Shown here one piece after another: positions 1 through 9,879 of a stretch of DNA of 32,856 nt. The first letter of the stretch is position 1. Each line of letters starts with the position of its first letter. Under the pieces are notes generated by a model, which saw only the letters and a program-made list of their open reading frames with translations, did not search any database and had not been told where the DNA came from. Source of the stretch: Spirochaetota bacterium (GTDB lineage: Bacteria > Spirochaetota > Spirochaetia > Treponematales > UBA12059); the NCBI GenBank assembly GCA_003247225.1, contig QKAK01000045.1:1-32856 (forward strand), read 5' to 3'. Made by a program: the position numbers and the translations under genes.

Positions 1-90
1 CTGCTCGCCGAGCTCCAGGACGACCCCGACGCCCGCGTCCGCAAGTACGTGCTCTGGGCGATGGAGCGCGTCCGGGCCAAGGCGCTGTAA
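1..90 (+). CDS. C-terminal end of a HEAT-repeat-like protein (5' truncated by window)
   Basis: Frame 1 is open from the first base to a TAA at 88-90 and encodes 29 residues (LLAELQDDPDARVRKYVLWA and nine more). The D-x-D-x-x-V-R-x-x-x-x-x-A-(M/L) pattern is the second half of a HEAT / PBS-lyase-type helical repeat. Such a repeat closes many scaffolding proteins and also epoxyqueuosine reductase QueG, so either is possible; 29 residues do not decide. The next gene follows 48 bases later with its own promoter. Confidence 0.5.
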   Translation: MLAELQDDPDARVRKYVLWAMERVRAKAL

Positions 91-99
91 GGGCCGCCC

Positions 100-128
100 T
101 TGACCGCTCGCCGGAGCGCGGCTACTCT
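100..128 (+). promoter_or_regulatory. Sigma70-type promoter for the cyclase gene
   Basis: TTGACC at 100-105, a 17-base spacer, and TACTCT at 123-128. The ATG of the cyclase is at 139, ten bases after the -10 box, so the predicted 5' leader is only a few bases long. No Shine-Dalgarno sequence is seen before that ATG. The -35 is 5/6 consensus and the -10 is weak (3/6). Confidence 0.5.
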
Positions 129-138
129 ATCGGTCGCA

Positions 139-1593
139 ATGAACGATATCAAGGAATACGGCCCGTCCAGCTCGGTCTACGAGGTGCTGTCGCACCTGAC
201 GGACAAGGTGACCTCCGGCGAGCTGGCGACGTTCGAGTCGCTAAAGCGCTACGTCTCGGTGCTGCCGCGGGGCCAGCGGCTCGAGGCGATGCTCAGGCGC
301 GCGTTCTTCCTGCAGCGCAGGCTGTACTGGGGCTTCTTCAAGGACGTGTCGCCCGAGTCGTACCCTTCGGTCTGGGAGCAGGTGGTCATACCGGACCGCG
401 ACTACCCCTTCGCCGGCGACCTGAAGCGCTACATGTCGATCCAGAACGTGTACCTCTGCATGGTCGACATCCACGGCTATACCAAGTACTGCCACGACCA
501 GCGCCACAACATGTCGATGCTCGACCTGCTCGACAAGATGCTGCAGGTCGACGTGCCCAGGATCGCGGCCGAGTCGGGCGTCGTGTCGAAGCGCGCCCGC
601 GGCGACGAGCTGCTGCTGCTCGGCTCGAGCGCCGCCTCGGTGCTCGACGCGGTGCTCAGGATAGTCAAGTACCTGTCGAGGCGCCGCCGCCTCGAAGGAT
701 GCCCGGGCAAGCCCGGCGAGGGCTTCGTGCTGCCGGAGTTCTTCATCTCGGCGGGCATAGCCGGGGGGCAGAGCTACACGAGCCTGGTCATCACGAGGGA
801 CGGCGACCTATCCGGCGACCTCGTGAACACGGCCGCCAGGCTGCAGGCCCGCGCCAACGCGATAGCCCCGGACCGCAATAAGATACTCCTGACCAGCCAC
901 GTCTACCAGAGGCTCAAGGGAGCCGGCGTATCGATACAGCGGGTAGACGGCATCAACAAGGTGGACTTCTTCAACACCGGCGCGATCGAGTTCAAGGGCG
1001 TCAGCCTGACGGTCTACGACACGGTGTTCCTCGACACCGAGGGCTACAGGCTCGGCTACCGCGAGGCGATGGAGAACCTGTACGTGGCGATCGACAAGGG
1101 CATGTGGAAGTCCAGGATCTTCGAGGCGGCCGCCGCGGTCGCCGAGGCCATCATCGACAACCTGCCCGGCGAGGACAAGGGCGGCGTAGCCAGGCGCGCG
1201 ATGCTCGACGACCTCAAGGCCGCCGCCGATAGCTTCGGCGTCGAGCGCTACGAGAAGGCGGTCGCCTCGTTCGGCGAGCTGGTGCGCAGGCTGGAGGCGG
1301 TCCCGGGCGTGGACGGACTGGCGCTCGAGTACCTGCGGGCGGTGCGCGATAACTACGCGGTCCTCGTCGACGCGTTCACTTCCAGGCTCGACCGCGATAT
1401 CGACGAGCACCTCGACGCGGTATTCGGCCAGAAGGAGCTGGAGCGCTTCAGGCTCTACCGCCAGCACTACGCGATGTACGGCGAGCTCAGGGAGCAGACC
1501 AGGCTGCAGGCGCGCTCCCGCAAGGCGATCTGGTTCCGCGAGGCGGACAGGATATCGCCCGAGCTGCGCGTACGCATCATGTCGAGGAAGTAA
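139..1593 (+). CDS. Class III adenylate/guanylate cyclase domain protein
   Basis: 484 residues from the ATG at 139; the frame is open to a TTG at 100, but that TTG is the -35 box, so the ATG is preferred. The catalytic domain spans roughly residues 103-300. MVDIHGYT (108-115) carries the first metal-binding Asp (D110), RGDELLLL carries the second (D156), and SGDLVNTAARLQARA contains the Asn and Arg that stabilise the transition state in class III cyclases. These sites appear intact, so an active enzyme making cAMP (or cGMP) is expected. About 100 N-terminal and 180 C-terminal residues are soluble, charged and helix-rich without a domain I recognise. There is no signal peptide or membrane segment, so the protein is probably cytoplasmic. 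Substrate choice cannot be read safely. rsmG follows after 37 bases. Confidence 0.85.
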   Translation: MNDIKEYGPSSSVYEVLSHLTDKVTSGELATFESLKRYVSVLPRGQRLEAMLRRAFFLQRRLYWGFFKDVSPESYPSVWEQVVIPDRDYPFAGDLKRYMSIQNVYLCMVDIHGYTKYCHDQRHNMSMLDLLDKMLQVDVPRIAAESGVVSKRARGDELLLLGSSAASVLDAVLRIVKYLSRRRRLEGCPGKPGEGFVLPEFFISAGIAGGQSYTSLVITRDGDLSGDLVNTAARLQARANAIAPDRNKILLTSHVYQRLKGAGVSIQRVDGINKVDFFNTGAIEFKGVSLTVYDTVFLDTEGYRLGYREAMENLYVAIDKGMWKSRIFEAAAAVAEAIIDNLPGEDKGGVARRAMLDDLKAAADSFGVERYEKAVASFGELVRRLEAVPGVDGLALEYLRAVRDNYAVLVDAFTSRLDRDIDEHLDAVFGQKELERFRLYRQHYAMYGELREQTRLQARSRKAIWFREADRISPELRVRIMSRK

Positions 1594-1630
1594 CTATGCG
1601 AGCGGCGCGCTTTCAGGCTACATTCGAGCC

Positions 1631-2299
1631 GTGAACGAAACGCTGCTTTCCCGAGGGCTCGCCGAGCTCGGCCTATCGGACGACAGGATTTCCGGCCTGC
1701 TCGATCGCTACGTCGCCCTGATAGAGGCCTGGAACCCCGCCTACGGCCTCGTCGGCGCCTCGGGCGACGAGCTGGTCATCAAGCACATACTCGACAGCCT
1801 CGCTCCGCTCGCCGCGATCAGGCGCCTGCTGGCCGAGGCCTTGCCCGCCGACGAACGGCCCCGCCTCGTCGACCTGGGCACCGGGGCCGGCCTGCCCGGC
1901 GTGCCGCTCGCGGTCGCGATGCCCGAGGTCGACGTGACCCTGCTCGACCGCATGACCAGGCGCATCCGCTTCCTCGAGGCGGTCCGCTCCGAGCTTGCCC
2001 TGGACAACGTCGACATCGTCGAGGAGCAGGTGGAACGAGCCAAGGGGTCCTACGACGTCGTCACCTTCAGGGCCTTCAGGCCCTTCGAGCGGAAGCTGTT
2101 CAAGCGGGTCTTCTCGGTATGCTCGCCCGACGGCCGCGTCGTCGCGTACAAGGGCAAGGCCGACAAGGCCGAGGCCGAGCTCGCCGAGATAGAAGGGCTC
2201 TACGCGAGCGCCGAGATCCTGCCGATCGCGGTGCCGTTCCTTTCCGACGAGCGCTGCGTCGTCGTCATGAGGCCGAAGGCGGCCCCAGGCAAGCGCTAG
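1631..2299 (+). CDS. rsmG: 16S rRNA (guanine-N7)-methyltransferase RsmG (GidB)
   Basis: 222 residues, the normal RsmG length. RsmG transfers a methyl group from SAM to N7 of G527 in 16S rRNA. The helical N-terminus contains the family pattern WNPAYGLVGASG-x-x-x-x-IKHILDSL (about 34-57). The SAM-binding loop VDLGTGAGLPGVPLA lies at 80-94 and is followed by the acidic strand VTLLDRMTRRIRFL. VTFRAFRPFE later in the fold is also typical. The start is a GTG at 1631; a possible -10 box TACATT (1619-1624) ends six bases before it, with no Shine-Dalgarno and only a poor -35. The gene converges on the NlpC/P60 gene with 12 bases between the stop codons. Confidence 0.95.
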   Translation: MNETLLSRGLAELGLSDDRISGLLDRYVALIEAWNPAYGLVGASGDELVIKHILDSLAPLAAIRRLLAEALPADERPRLVDLGTGAGLPGVPLAVAMPEVDVTLLDRMTRRIRFLEAVRSELALDNVDIVEEQVERAKGSYDVVTFRAFRPFERKLFKRVFSVCSPDGRVVAYKGKADKAEAELAEIEGLYASAEILPIAVPFLSDERCVVVMRPKAAPGKR

Positions 2300-2311
2300 G
2301 CCGCCCGTCGG

Positions 2312-3178
2312 CTACCGTTCCTCCCGCTCGGCGACCATGAACTCGCGCTCGACGAGCGGATTCCCCCACGAGTCCTTGACCACGAGCTTATACTTGCCGG
2401 GCGAGTCGAAACGGTACGGCGGCAGGCTGAAGGCCGCGCCGGCGTCGAGCTTGACCCGCTCGTCGTGGATCTGCCTGAGCCTGTAGGTCTTAGAGTCGGT
2501 GACGAAGAACAGCACGGTAAAGCCGCCCGGCCGGCCGGTGCCGTTCGTCACGGTGAACGCGACGCTCGTGCCGGCGGCCGTCGGGATGCGGTCCGAGACG
2601 GCCGCCCGCTCGGCCGGGATCTCCACGCCGATATCGGCGATGACCGCCTCGTCTTCGATCCTCGTTGCGGCGGCGCTCGGCGCGGTGGCCGAGCGCGGCG
2701 ACGACGGCGCAACCAGGGACGACGCGATGAACGAGCGGGCCCCGAGCAGGCGCGGCGCCCAGTATTTGTCGCTCATCGGCGAGACGATGACGCCGGTCCT
2801 CGGCCCGGCGGACACGGCGTGTATGACGGTGCCGTCACCGACTACCATCGCGACGTGGCTCGGGGCGCCCCCTACCGTATCGTAGACCAGCACGTCGCCG
2901 GCCTTGGCCTTGCGCCAGTCTATCGGCGAGCCGCTCGACCAGAACGACCGGGCGCTGCGCGGCAGCTCGACGCCGAGCGCCTCGCGGTACACGTAGCGGA
3001 CGAACCCGGAGCAATCGAAGGCCCTGGGAGACTCGGCGCCGTAGACGTACGGCACGCCCCTGTACTTGAAGGCGGCTTCGACGAGCCGGCGCCTGGCCTC
3101 GTCCTCCGAGCCCTGGGCGAAGGCCGCGGCCGCGAGCAACGCCAGTGATACCGTCAAACCGAATCGTTTCATATCCAT
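2312..3178 (-). CDS. Exported NlpC/P60 family peptidoglycan hydrolase
   Basis: 288 residues. A signal peptide (MDMKRF followed by a hydrophobic stretch ending AFAQ, about 1-21) directs export. The NlpC/P60 cysteine peptidase domain spans about 24-150: FDCSGFV places the nucleophile at C56, PSHVAMVVG the general base at H108, and VIHAVS the third polar residue at H120. Such enzymes usually cut the D-gamma-glutamyl-diaminopimelate bond in peptidoglycan stems. From about 185 on, a second domain of alternating beta strands (FTVTNGTGRPGGFTVLFF, KYKLVVKDSWGNP) looks like an immunoglobulin-type sandwich, perhaps for substrate or wall binding. ATG codons at 3178 and 3172 are both possible; the first fits the promoter six bases upstream. 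Confidence 0.88.
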   Translation of the reverse strand: MDMKRFGLTVSLALLAAAAFAQGSEDEARRRLVEAAFKYRGVPYVYGAESPRAFDCSGFVRYVYREALGVELPRSARSFWSSGSPIDWRKAKAGDVLVYDTVGGAPSHVAMVVGDGTVIHAVSAGPRTGVIVSPMSDKYWAPRLLGARSFIASSLVAPSSPRSATAPSAAATRIEDEAVIADIGVEIPAERAAVSDRIPTAAGTSVAFTVTNGTGRPGGFTVLFFVTDSKTYRLRQIHDERVKLDAGAAFSLPPYRFDSPGKYKLVVKDSWGNPLVEREFMVAEREER

Positions 3179-3184
3179 GCCTCG

Positions 3185-3213
3185 ACTATCCCGCCGCCGT
3201 TCCCGCTCGTCAA
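3185..3213 (-). promoter_or_regulatory. Promoter for the NlpC/P60 gene, predicted leaderless
   Basis: Reading the minus strand: TTGACG (3208-3213), a 17-base spacer, GATAGT (3185-3190), then six bases to the ATG at 3178. The -35 is 5/6 and the -10 is 4/6 consensus. A start site 6-8 bases after the -10 box would fall on the ATG itself. Confidence 0.6.
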
Positions 3214-3238
3214 GCGCGAGGCGCCTTCATGTGCTATG

Positions 3239-3267
3239 CTATCGAATATGATAGCGATAAACTATCG
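3239..3267 (+). promoter_or_regulatory. AT-rich inverted repeats, candidate enhancer (UAS) for the sigma54 activator
   Basis: Two adjoining dyads in an AT-rich patch: CTATC-6 nt-GATAG (3239-3254) and CGATA-AAC-TATCG (3255-3267). They lie about 85-115 bases upstream of the start site predicted from the -24/-12 promoter at 3327, the usual distance for NtrC-type activator sites. That the NtrC-family regulator at 5839-7182 binds here is an inference. Confidence 0.5.
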
Positions 3268-3326
3268 ATTCTGATACTCATTAGGATCGGCACGTTTTAA
3301 GACGGCCTCCTATCATGTCTAGAGCA

Positions 3327-3342
3327 TGGCACGCTTTTTGCT
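3327..3342 (+). promoter_or_regulatory. Sigma54 (-24/-12) promoter
   Basis: TGGCACGCTTTTTGCT matches the RpoN consensus TGGCACG-N4-TTGCW at every defined position. GG at 3328-3329 and GC at 3340-3341 are separated by exactly ten bases, and the site is intergenic. Transcription would start near 3353, about 35 bases before the ATG at 3388, which has the ribosome site GGGAGG. The region between 3179 and 3387 otherwise holds only the divergent promoter and the inverted repeats. Confidence 0.85.
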
Positions 3343-3387
3343 TTACTACCACTAGGCGCCCGGTATTCGAGCGCCGGGAGGTTCACC

Positions 3388-4110
3388 ATGAAACGATTCA
3401 TCTGCCTGGCGATGATAGCCTCGACGCTGTCGATCGGCGCCTTCGGCCAGTCCTTTAGCTCGCTGCCGACCGGCTCCGTCGGCTCGGCCGACCCGCAGTT
3501 CGCCCTGTCCATCCTGACCGACTACTTCGAGAAGGACGAGCGATCGAGCAGGACCGGCGGCGTCGTGATGTCCGGCATAGGCGGCGCCCTGCTCGCCGGC
3601 GGCCTTGCGGGCGTCGGCTACTCGTTCGCGGCCCCCGCGTCGAATTTCTCCGATCCCGAGGGCCAGATGCTGATGCGCGGCCTATCGATAGGCGTATCCG
3701 GCGCCGGGCTCATCGTCGGCGGCATAGGCATCGGGATGCTGGCCAAGCCCGACGACGCGTACAAGCGCGAATACGCCTACCTGTACGCGGAGACCGATCC
3801 GGTCGTGCAGGAGGCGATAGCGTTCGGCATCATGAAGGAGCTGGCCGACGACGCGAAGCGCGGCAGGATAGTCGGCGGCATCGTGAACATCGCGACCCCT
3901 CTGGCCGCGGCCGGCGGCAGGGCCGTATACGCGGCCGCTACCGGCGACTGGAGCGACTTCGACGACAAGGTCCTCGGTTCGATGAGCTGGACCCTGCCGA
4001 GCCTCGTCTCGGGCATCGTCATGCTGGTGTCGGGGAAATCGACCGAGGAGCGCATGCTCGACTCGTACCGCGCGATGAGCGCCAGCTACGCCTCCGGGGC
4101 GCGCGACTAG
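3388..4110 (+). CDS. Exported small protein of unknown function, first gene of the sigma54 operon
   Basis: 240 residues. I do not recognise a family. An N-terminal signal peptide (MKRFICLAMIASTLSIGAFG, cleavage likely near residue 20) is followed by a short soluble stretch. Two or three glycine/alanine-rich hydrophobic segments come next (around 56-80, 95-118 and 155-180), with another near the C-terminus (LPSLVSGIVMLVSG). The glycine-rich segments could be closely packed membrane helices. GGGAGG lies eight bases before the ATG. The gene is the first read from the -24/-12 promoter and is followed by the DUF4390-like gene after nine bases, so its product may belong to the envelope process that the downstream two-component system senses. 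Confidence 0.7.
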   Translation: MKRFICLAMIASTLSIGAFGQSFSSLPTGSVGSADPQFALSILTDYFEKDERSSRTGGVVMSGIGGALLAGGLAGVGYSFAAPASNFSDPEGQMLMRGLSIGVSGAGLIVGGIGIGMLAKPDDAYKREYAYLYAETDPVVQEAIAFGIMKELADDAKRGRIVGGIVNIATPLAAAGGRAVYAAATGDWSDFDDKVLGSMSWTLPSLVSGIVMLVSGKSTEERMLDSYRAMSASYASGARD

Positions 4111-4119
4111 CGCGGCGGC

Positions 4120-4635
4120 ATGAGCTCCTGGCTCAAGGCGCTCGCCCTGGGGATAGCGGCGGCCCTGGGACTCTCCAGGGCCGCCGAGCCGCCTCCGCTC
4201 GAGATGCGGCTGTCGCGCGACGAGACGACCGTCTACGCCTCTGTCGAGGTCTGGGACCTGCCGGGGACCGACCTCGAGCGGCTCGTCGAGGCGTCGTTCG
4301 TCGTACGGCTCGAGGCGACGATATGGGCCGGCCGCGCCGCGGCCGAGGCCTACCGCGATATCCGCTACAACGGCCGCTACTACGAGATCCGCGTCTCGGA
4401 GACCGGGGGCGTCCACCGTACCGAGGACCCGGCGGCGGCTTGGGCGATAGCGTCGCGCTTCTCGCGCGTGCCGCTCTGCCCGGCGGCCGGATTATCGTTC
4501 CCGCTGAGCGCCGGCTGCAAGGCGACGCTCTCACTGCCGGAGGATCCGGGCTACGACCCCATGGTCGTATGGGGCTACAAGGCGGCCGCCGATTATCGGG
4601 AGATCGATTCCCTCGGCCACGTGCCATACTTGTAG
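4120..4635 (+). CDS. DUF4390-like exported protein
   Basis: 171 residues with a short signal peptide (MSSWLKALALGIAAALGLSRA). The remainder is beta-rich: LEMRLSRDETTVYASVEVWD, a middle VVRLEATIWAGR segment, and RYNGRYYEIRVSETGG. This order, including the R-Y-x-x-x-Y-x-I/V motif, resembles DUF4390, a family often found directly upstream of NtrY/NtrX-type two-component genes. The same arrangement holds here: the kinase ATG is two bases after this stop. The match is by eye and the function of DUF4390 is not known to me. A periplasmic partner of the kinase is a reasonable inference. Confidence 0.6.
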   Translation: MSSWLKALALGIAAALGLSRAAEPPPLEMRLSRDETTVYASVEVWDLPGTDLERLVEASFVVRLEATIWAGRAAAEAYRDIRYNGRYYEIRVSETGGVHRTEDPAAAWAIASRFSRVPLCPAAGLSFPLSAGCKATLSLPEDPGYDPMVVWGYKAAADYREIDSLGHVPYL

Positions 4636-4637
4636 CC

Positions 4638-5846
4638 ATGAGATTGCGATCCGGTATCTTCATCGTATCGTTCTCCGTATCGGCGGCCCTGCTCGGCGGG
4701 GCCGCGATCGCGCTGACGGCCTTCTACCGATCCGGGGGCGACCGCTCCCTGTCGTCGCTCGAGGCCGCGGCCGACGAGCTGTCGGCGATGGCCCGCGCCT
4801 TGGCCGACGGCGAGGCCCCCGACCCGGACGCCATGATGGACGCGGTCGCCCCGATCAGGCGCGACCTGGCGACGCGGACGGTGCTCGAGCGCGACGCGGC
4901 CGTATCGTCGGCCCTGGCCTGGGCCGCCTTCCTCGGCGTCGAGGCCGTAGCCGCGCTGCTCGCCTCGGCGCTCGCCGCGGCGGCCCTGACCAGGCGATGG
5001 TCCCGGCTGCGCGACGGCGTGCTCAGGATACGCCGCGGCGAGGCGGCGGAGCCGTTCTTCGCCGGCGCCCGGGACGAGTTCGGCGCCGTCGAGGAGGAGC
5101 TCGACGGCCTCGTCGCGGCGCTCGGCGAACGCGAGCGCATGCGCTCCGAGCTGCGCGCCCTCCAGGGCTGGGGCGAGGCCTCGGCCTTCCTGGCCCACCA
5201 GGCCAGGACGCCGCTCGCCTCGCTCGAGCTGTCCGCCGGCTCGGCGAGGCTGGCCATCGAAGGCGGCGCCGAGGCTAGCGACGCGCTCCGCTACCTGGAC
5301 AGGGTCGAGACGGAGGCCGCGAGGATACGGGGCCTGTTCGCCAGGGTGCGCTCGATGTCGGGATTCAAGGATCCGGAGCCGGTCCGGCTCGACCCCGCCG
5401 AGGCCTTCTACGAGGCGGCCGCGACGCTCCGAGCGCGCGGGGCGGCCATAGCCGACGGCGAGCTGTCCGTCGAGCGCGCCGGGGGCGAATCGCTCGCGAG
5501 GATCGATCGCGGCTACCTCGTCGAGGCCTTCGTCAACCTGCTCGATAACAGCCTCGAGGCCTGCGCCGAGCGTTCGATCCCGTTCGGGGCCCGGCTGCGG
5601 CTCGGGCGGGATGGACCGCGCTACGTCATAGAGTATTCCGACTCTGTCACGGGCCTGCCGGCCGAGCTGGCCGAACGCGTCGGCTCGGTCCGATACTCGA
5701 CCAAGCCAGGCGGCTCGGGCCTCGGCGTCTGGCTCGTGCGGCGCATAGCCGCCCTACACGGAGGCGAATTGATCGTCCGGTTATCGGACGCGGGCGGGCT
5801 CGCGTTCACGCTCGTATTCCCGAACGGAGGAGAAGGCGATGGCTAG
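4638..5846 (+). CDS. Membrane sensor histidine kinase (NtrY-like)
   Basis: 402 residues. There are two membrane segments (about 7-29 and 90-113) with a short exported loop between them, then a HAMP-like linker (about 112-160). The dimerisation/phosphoacceptor helix is FLAHQARTPLASL with the phosphorylated histidine at H187. The ATPase domain carries the N box LLDNSLEA (N304), a degenerate G1 (DSVTGLP) and the G2 box SGLGVWLVRRI. Autophosphorylation and transfer to the regulator encoded next are expected: the regulator ATG at 5839 lies inside the last codons of this gene. The sensed signal is unknown. No Shine-Dalgarno precedes the ATG at 4638, so translation is probably coupled to the DUF4390-like gene. 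Confidence 0.9.
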   Translation: MRLRSGIFIVSFSVSAALLGGAAIALTAFYRSGGDRSLSSLEAAADELSAMARALADGEAPDPDAMMDAVAPIRRDLATRTVLERDAAVSSALAWAAFLGVEAVAALLASALAAAALTRRWSRLRDGVLRIRRGEAAEPFFAGARDEFGAVEEELDGLVAALGERERMRSELRALQGWGEASAFLAHQARTPLASLELSAGSARLAIEGGAEASDALRYLDRVETEAARIRGLFARVRSMSGFKDPEPVRLDPAEAFYEAAATLRARGAAIADGELSVERAGGESLARIDRGYLVEAFVNLLDNSLEACAERSIPFGARLRLGRDGPRYVIEYSDSVTGLPAELAERVGSVRYSTKPGGSGLGVWLVRRIAALHGGELIVRLSDAGGLAFTLVFPNGGEGDG

Positions 5847-7182
5847 GGTGCTCGCGATAGACGACGACGCGTCGTACCTCGAGTCGATGACCGACTACCT
5901 GAGGCTCAAGGGCCATGAGGCGGCCGGCGCGACGAGCCCGCCGGAGCCCGAGGCGATAGTCGGGGCCTACGATATCGTGCTGCTCGATATAGCCCTGGAC
6001 GGCGAGAGCGGCTTCGACTGGCTCGATCGCTACGCGGCGGCCGGCGTGCCGACCGCGATGGTATCAGGGCTGGCCGACGCCAAGACCGCGGTACGCGCGG
6101 TCAAGGCGGGAGCCGTCGACGTGCTCGAGAAGCCGGTCGACACCGGGCGGCTCGAAGTGGCCATCGCGATGGCCGAGGAGAAGTCGGCCCTCGCGCGATC
6201 CGACCGGGCCGGCCGCGACGCCTGGCTCGAGGAGCACCTCTACGTCGGCGGCTCCGAGGCGATGCGCTCCCTCGTCGAGGCCGCGGAACGCGGCGCGGCG
6301 ACCTCGCTGTGCGTACTGCTCCACGGCCCGAGCGGCTCCGGCAAGGACCCGCTCGCGAGGTGGATACATTTCCGCTCGAGACGCTCGTCCGGCCCCTTCG
6401 TCGCGGTCAACTGCGCGTCGATACCCGGGGAGCTGGCCGAGAGCGAGCTGTTCGGCCACCGGAGGGGCGCGTTCACCGGGGCCGACCGCGACCGGGCCGG
6501 CTGCTTCGCCGAGGCCGCCGGCGGCACGCTGTTCCTGGACGAGATCGGGGAGCTGCCGCCGGCGCTGCAGCCCAAGCTGCTCAGGGCCATCGAGTCCGGC
6601 GAGTACCGGCCGATCGGCGCAGACGCTCCGCGCCGTTCCGACGCGCGAGTCGTGGCGGCCACCAACCGCGACCTGAAGGCCGAGGCGGCGAAGGGCGCCT
6701 TCAGGGAAGACCTGCTCTACAGGCTCGCGCAGATACCGCTCGCGGTCCCGCCGCTGTCGGCTCGGGCCGACGATATACCGGCCTTTGCGCGCTTCTTCGC
6801 CGCGAGGCTCGGCGGCCGCCGCTTCTCGGACGACGCCCTCGAGTACCTCCGGCGGCGCGATTACCCCGGCAACGTCCGCGAGCTGCGCAACCTCGTCGAG
6901 CGGGCCCTGGCGCTGGCCCCCGGCGCGGCCGAGGTGGACGCGGCGACCCTGCGCGCGATCGACGAAACCGGCTGGGCGCCGCTCGGCGGAGGCGCCGGAG
7001 GCCGCGCCTTCCCGCTCGATCCCGCGATGCCGCTCAGGGAGGCCAAGCGCCGCATGGAGCTGGCCTACATCGAGCGCCAGGTGGAGCTGGCCGGCGGTTC
7101 GGTCGGCCGGGCCGCCGAGCGGCTCGGCGTACTGCCGAACAACCTGTCGCGGAGGCTCGGAGAGCTGCGGGAGACGGACTGA
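5839..7182 (+). CDS. NtrC-family sigma54-dependent response regulator
   Basis: 447 residues. The receiver domain (1-120) has acidic residues at 8-10, phospho-acceptor D50 in VLLDIAL and conserved K in LEKPVD. The AAA+ domain (about 135-365) has Walker A GPSGSGKD (163-170), the sigma54-contacting loop GAFTGA (210-215, intact), Walker B GGTLFLDEIGELPP, and the arginine-containing RREDYPGNVREL-like segment (RRDYPGNVREL). A Fis-type helix-turn-helix lies at the end (SVGRAAERLGVLPNNLSRRL). It should activate RpoN promoters when phosphorylated by the preceding kinase. The operon is headed by a clean -24/-12 promoter with inverted repeats ~100 bases upstream, so positive autoregulation is likely. 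Confidence 0.95.
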   Translation: MARVLAIDDDASYLESMTDYLRLKGHEAAGATSPPEPEAIVGAYDIVLLDIALDGESGFDWLDRYAAAGVPTAMVSGLADAKTAVRAVKAGAVDVLEKPVDTGRLEVAIAMAEEKSALARSDRAGRDAWLEEHLYVGGSEAMRSLVEAAERGAATSLCVLLHGPSGSGKDPLARWIHFRSRRSSGPFVAVNCASIPGELAESELFGHRRGAFTGADRDRAGCFAEAAGGTLFLDEIGELPPALQPKLLRAIESGEYRPIGADAPRRSDARVVAATNRDLKAEAAKGAFREDLLYRLAQIPLAVPPLSARADDIPAFARFFAARLGGRRFSDDALEYLRRRDYPGNVRELRNLVERALALAPGAAEVDAATLRAIDETGWAPLGGGAGGRAFPLDPAMPLREAKRRMELAYIERQVELAGGSVGRAAERLGVLPNNLSRRLGELRETD

Positions 7183-7191
7183 CCCGGGAGC

Positions 7192-8081
7192 TCAGGCCTC
7201 GGCCAGCTCGAGGACCGGCTCGTCGTAGGCCTCTAGGAAATCGACGATGGCGTCGTAGCGATCCTCGGGGCGGCCGCCCGCGGGCGCGACCCGGTCGTAG
7301 AGGCCGGCCATGTAGTCGACCACGCGAGCCCTGTCCCCGGAGTCTACCTCGACGTCGAGGGAGAACAGCTCGGCCATGAAGGCCTTGGCCTCGCGTTCGT
7401 CGTAGCCGGGCAGGATCACCGACAGCATCGCGAGCGCGGTCGGTATGCAGTTGACGCTGTGCTGCCGCACGAAGAGTATCGACTCGGTGATCTCGACCGC
7501 CCTCGCGCGGAGGGCGTCCAGCTCGCGGCCGAAGCGCCCGTCGTCCCCCGTCGCGGCCAGCAGCTCGCGCAGCCTGAAGTACGTATAGCAGACGACCAGC
7601 ACGTGCAGGCTCGGTACGCAGAACAGGTGCGGGTCGACGGCGTAGACGAAGGCCAGCCTGAGGCTCGGAGCCCTATCCGGCCGCCTGGTCGTCGACAGGC
7701 AGCGCCCGTAGACCGAGCCCGCGTCCGAGTAGCAGCGCCCGAGCCCGGCTAGGAACTCGATAACGGAGTCGTCGAAGGCCCGTCCGAGGCGGCGCCTGAA
7801 GTAGCTGAGCGCGCCGATCCACAGCTTGACGAAGGTCAGGTAGACGCCGGCCGCCTCGTAGCGGATCGGTACGCTCGCGTCGAGCGGGTGCTCGATATTC
7901 TTGACCCGCACGGGGCTGACGCCGCGCCTGAGCCTGCTCGCGTGGGCGTACTGGTCGAGGAAGAAGCGGCCGACGACGGTGGCGGCGAACGAGGCGGCCG
8001 CCCTGAGCGTCTTCAATCGGACGGCCACCGTCATGACGAGATAGGCGGCGCTCCCCGTCGGGAGCGCGTCGTCGGGGTCCC

Positions 8082-8085
<4 letters not shown>
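7192..8085 (-). CDS. Conserved protein of unknown function, possibly PAP2-like
   Basis: 297 residues from a TTG at 8085 that overlaps the glnS stop (TTGA); an ATG at 8034 would shorten it by 17 residues. I do not firmly recognise the family. [20 protein letters not shown] resembles the central P-S-x-x-H motif of PAP2 lipid phosphatases / phosphotransferases, and [13 protein letters not shown] could be a degenerate third motif (R-x-x-H) whose usual Asp is absent. There are weakly hydrophobic segments but no convincing multi-pass membrane topology. Third gene of the gltX-glnS unit; no functional link to the synthetases is evident. The gene converges with the sigma54 operon, with nine bases between the stops. 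Confidence 0.55.
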
Positions 8086-9821
<1,736 letters not shown>

Positions 9822-9846
9822 GTCGTTCTCCTTGTACCGCGCTTCA

Positions 9847-9879
9847 GGGGCGCGGCGGGATCAGTATGCCCCGCGCCCC
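9847..9879. promoter_or_regulatory. GC-rich 9-bp dyad enclosing the glnS -10 box
   Basis: GGGGCGCGG (9847-9855) pairs perfectly with CCGCGCCCC (9871-9879) around a 15-base loop. The loop contains the glnS -10 element. There is no T-run on either side, so it is not a standard intrinsic terminator for gltX. It could be a regulatory structure or an operator; nothing in the sequence decides. Confidence 0.45.

Noticed and set aside
3281-3300. A second GGCACG followed by T-run, considered as another sigma54 promoter
   Set aside because: The -12 GC is missing (the sequence ten bases after GG is GA), so it does not fit.
4323-4637. Extended start of the sensor kinase at 4323
   Set aside because: The extension overlaps the DUF4390-like gene in another frame and is Arg/Gly-rich; the ATG at 4638 is followed directly by the membrane helix.
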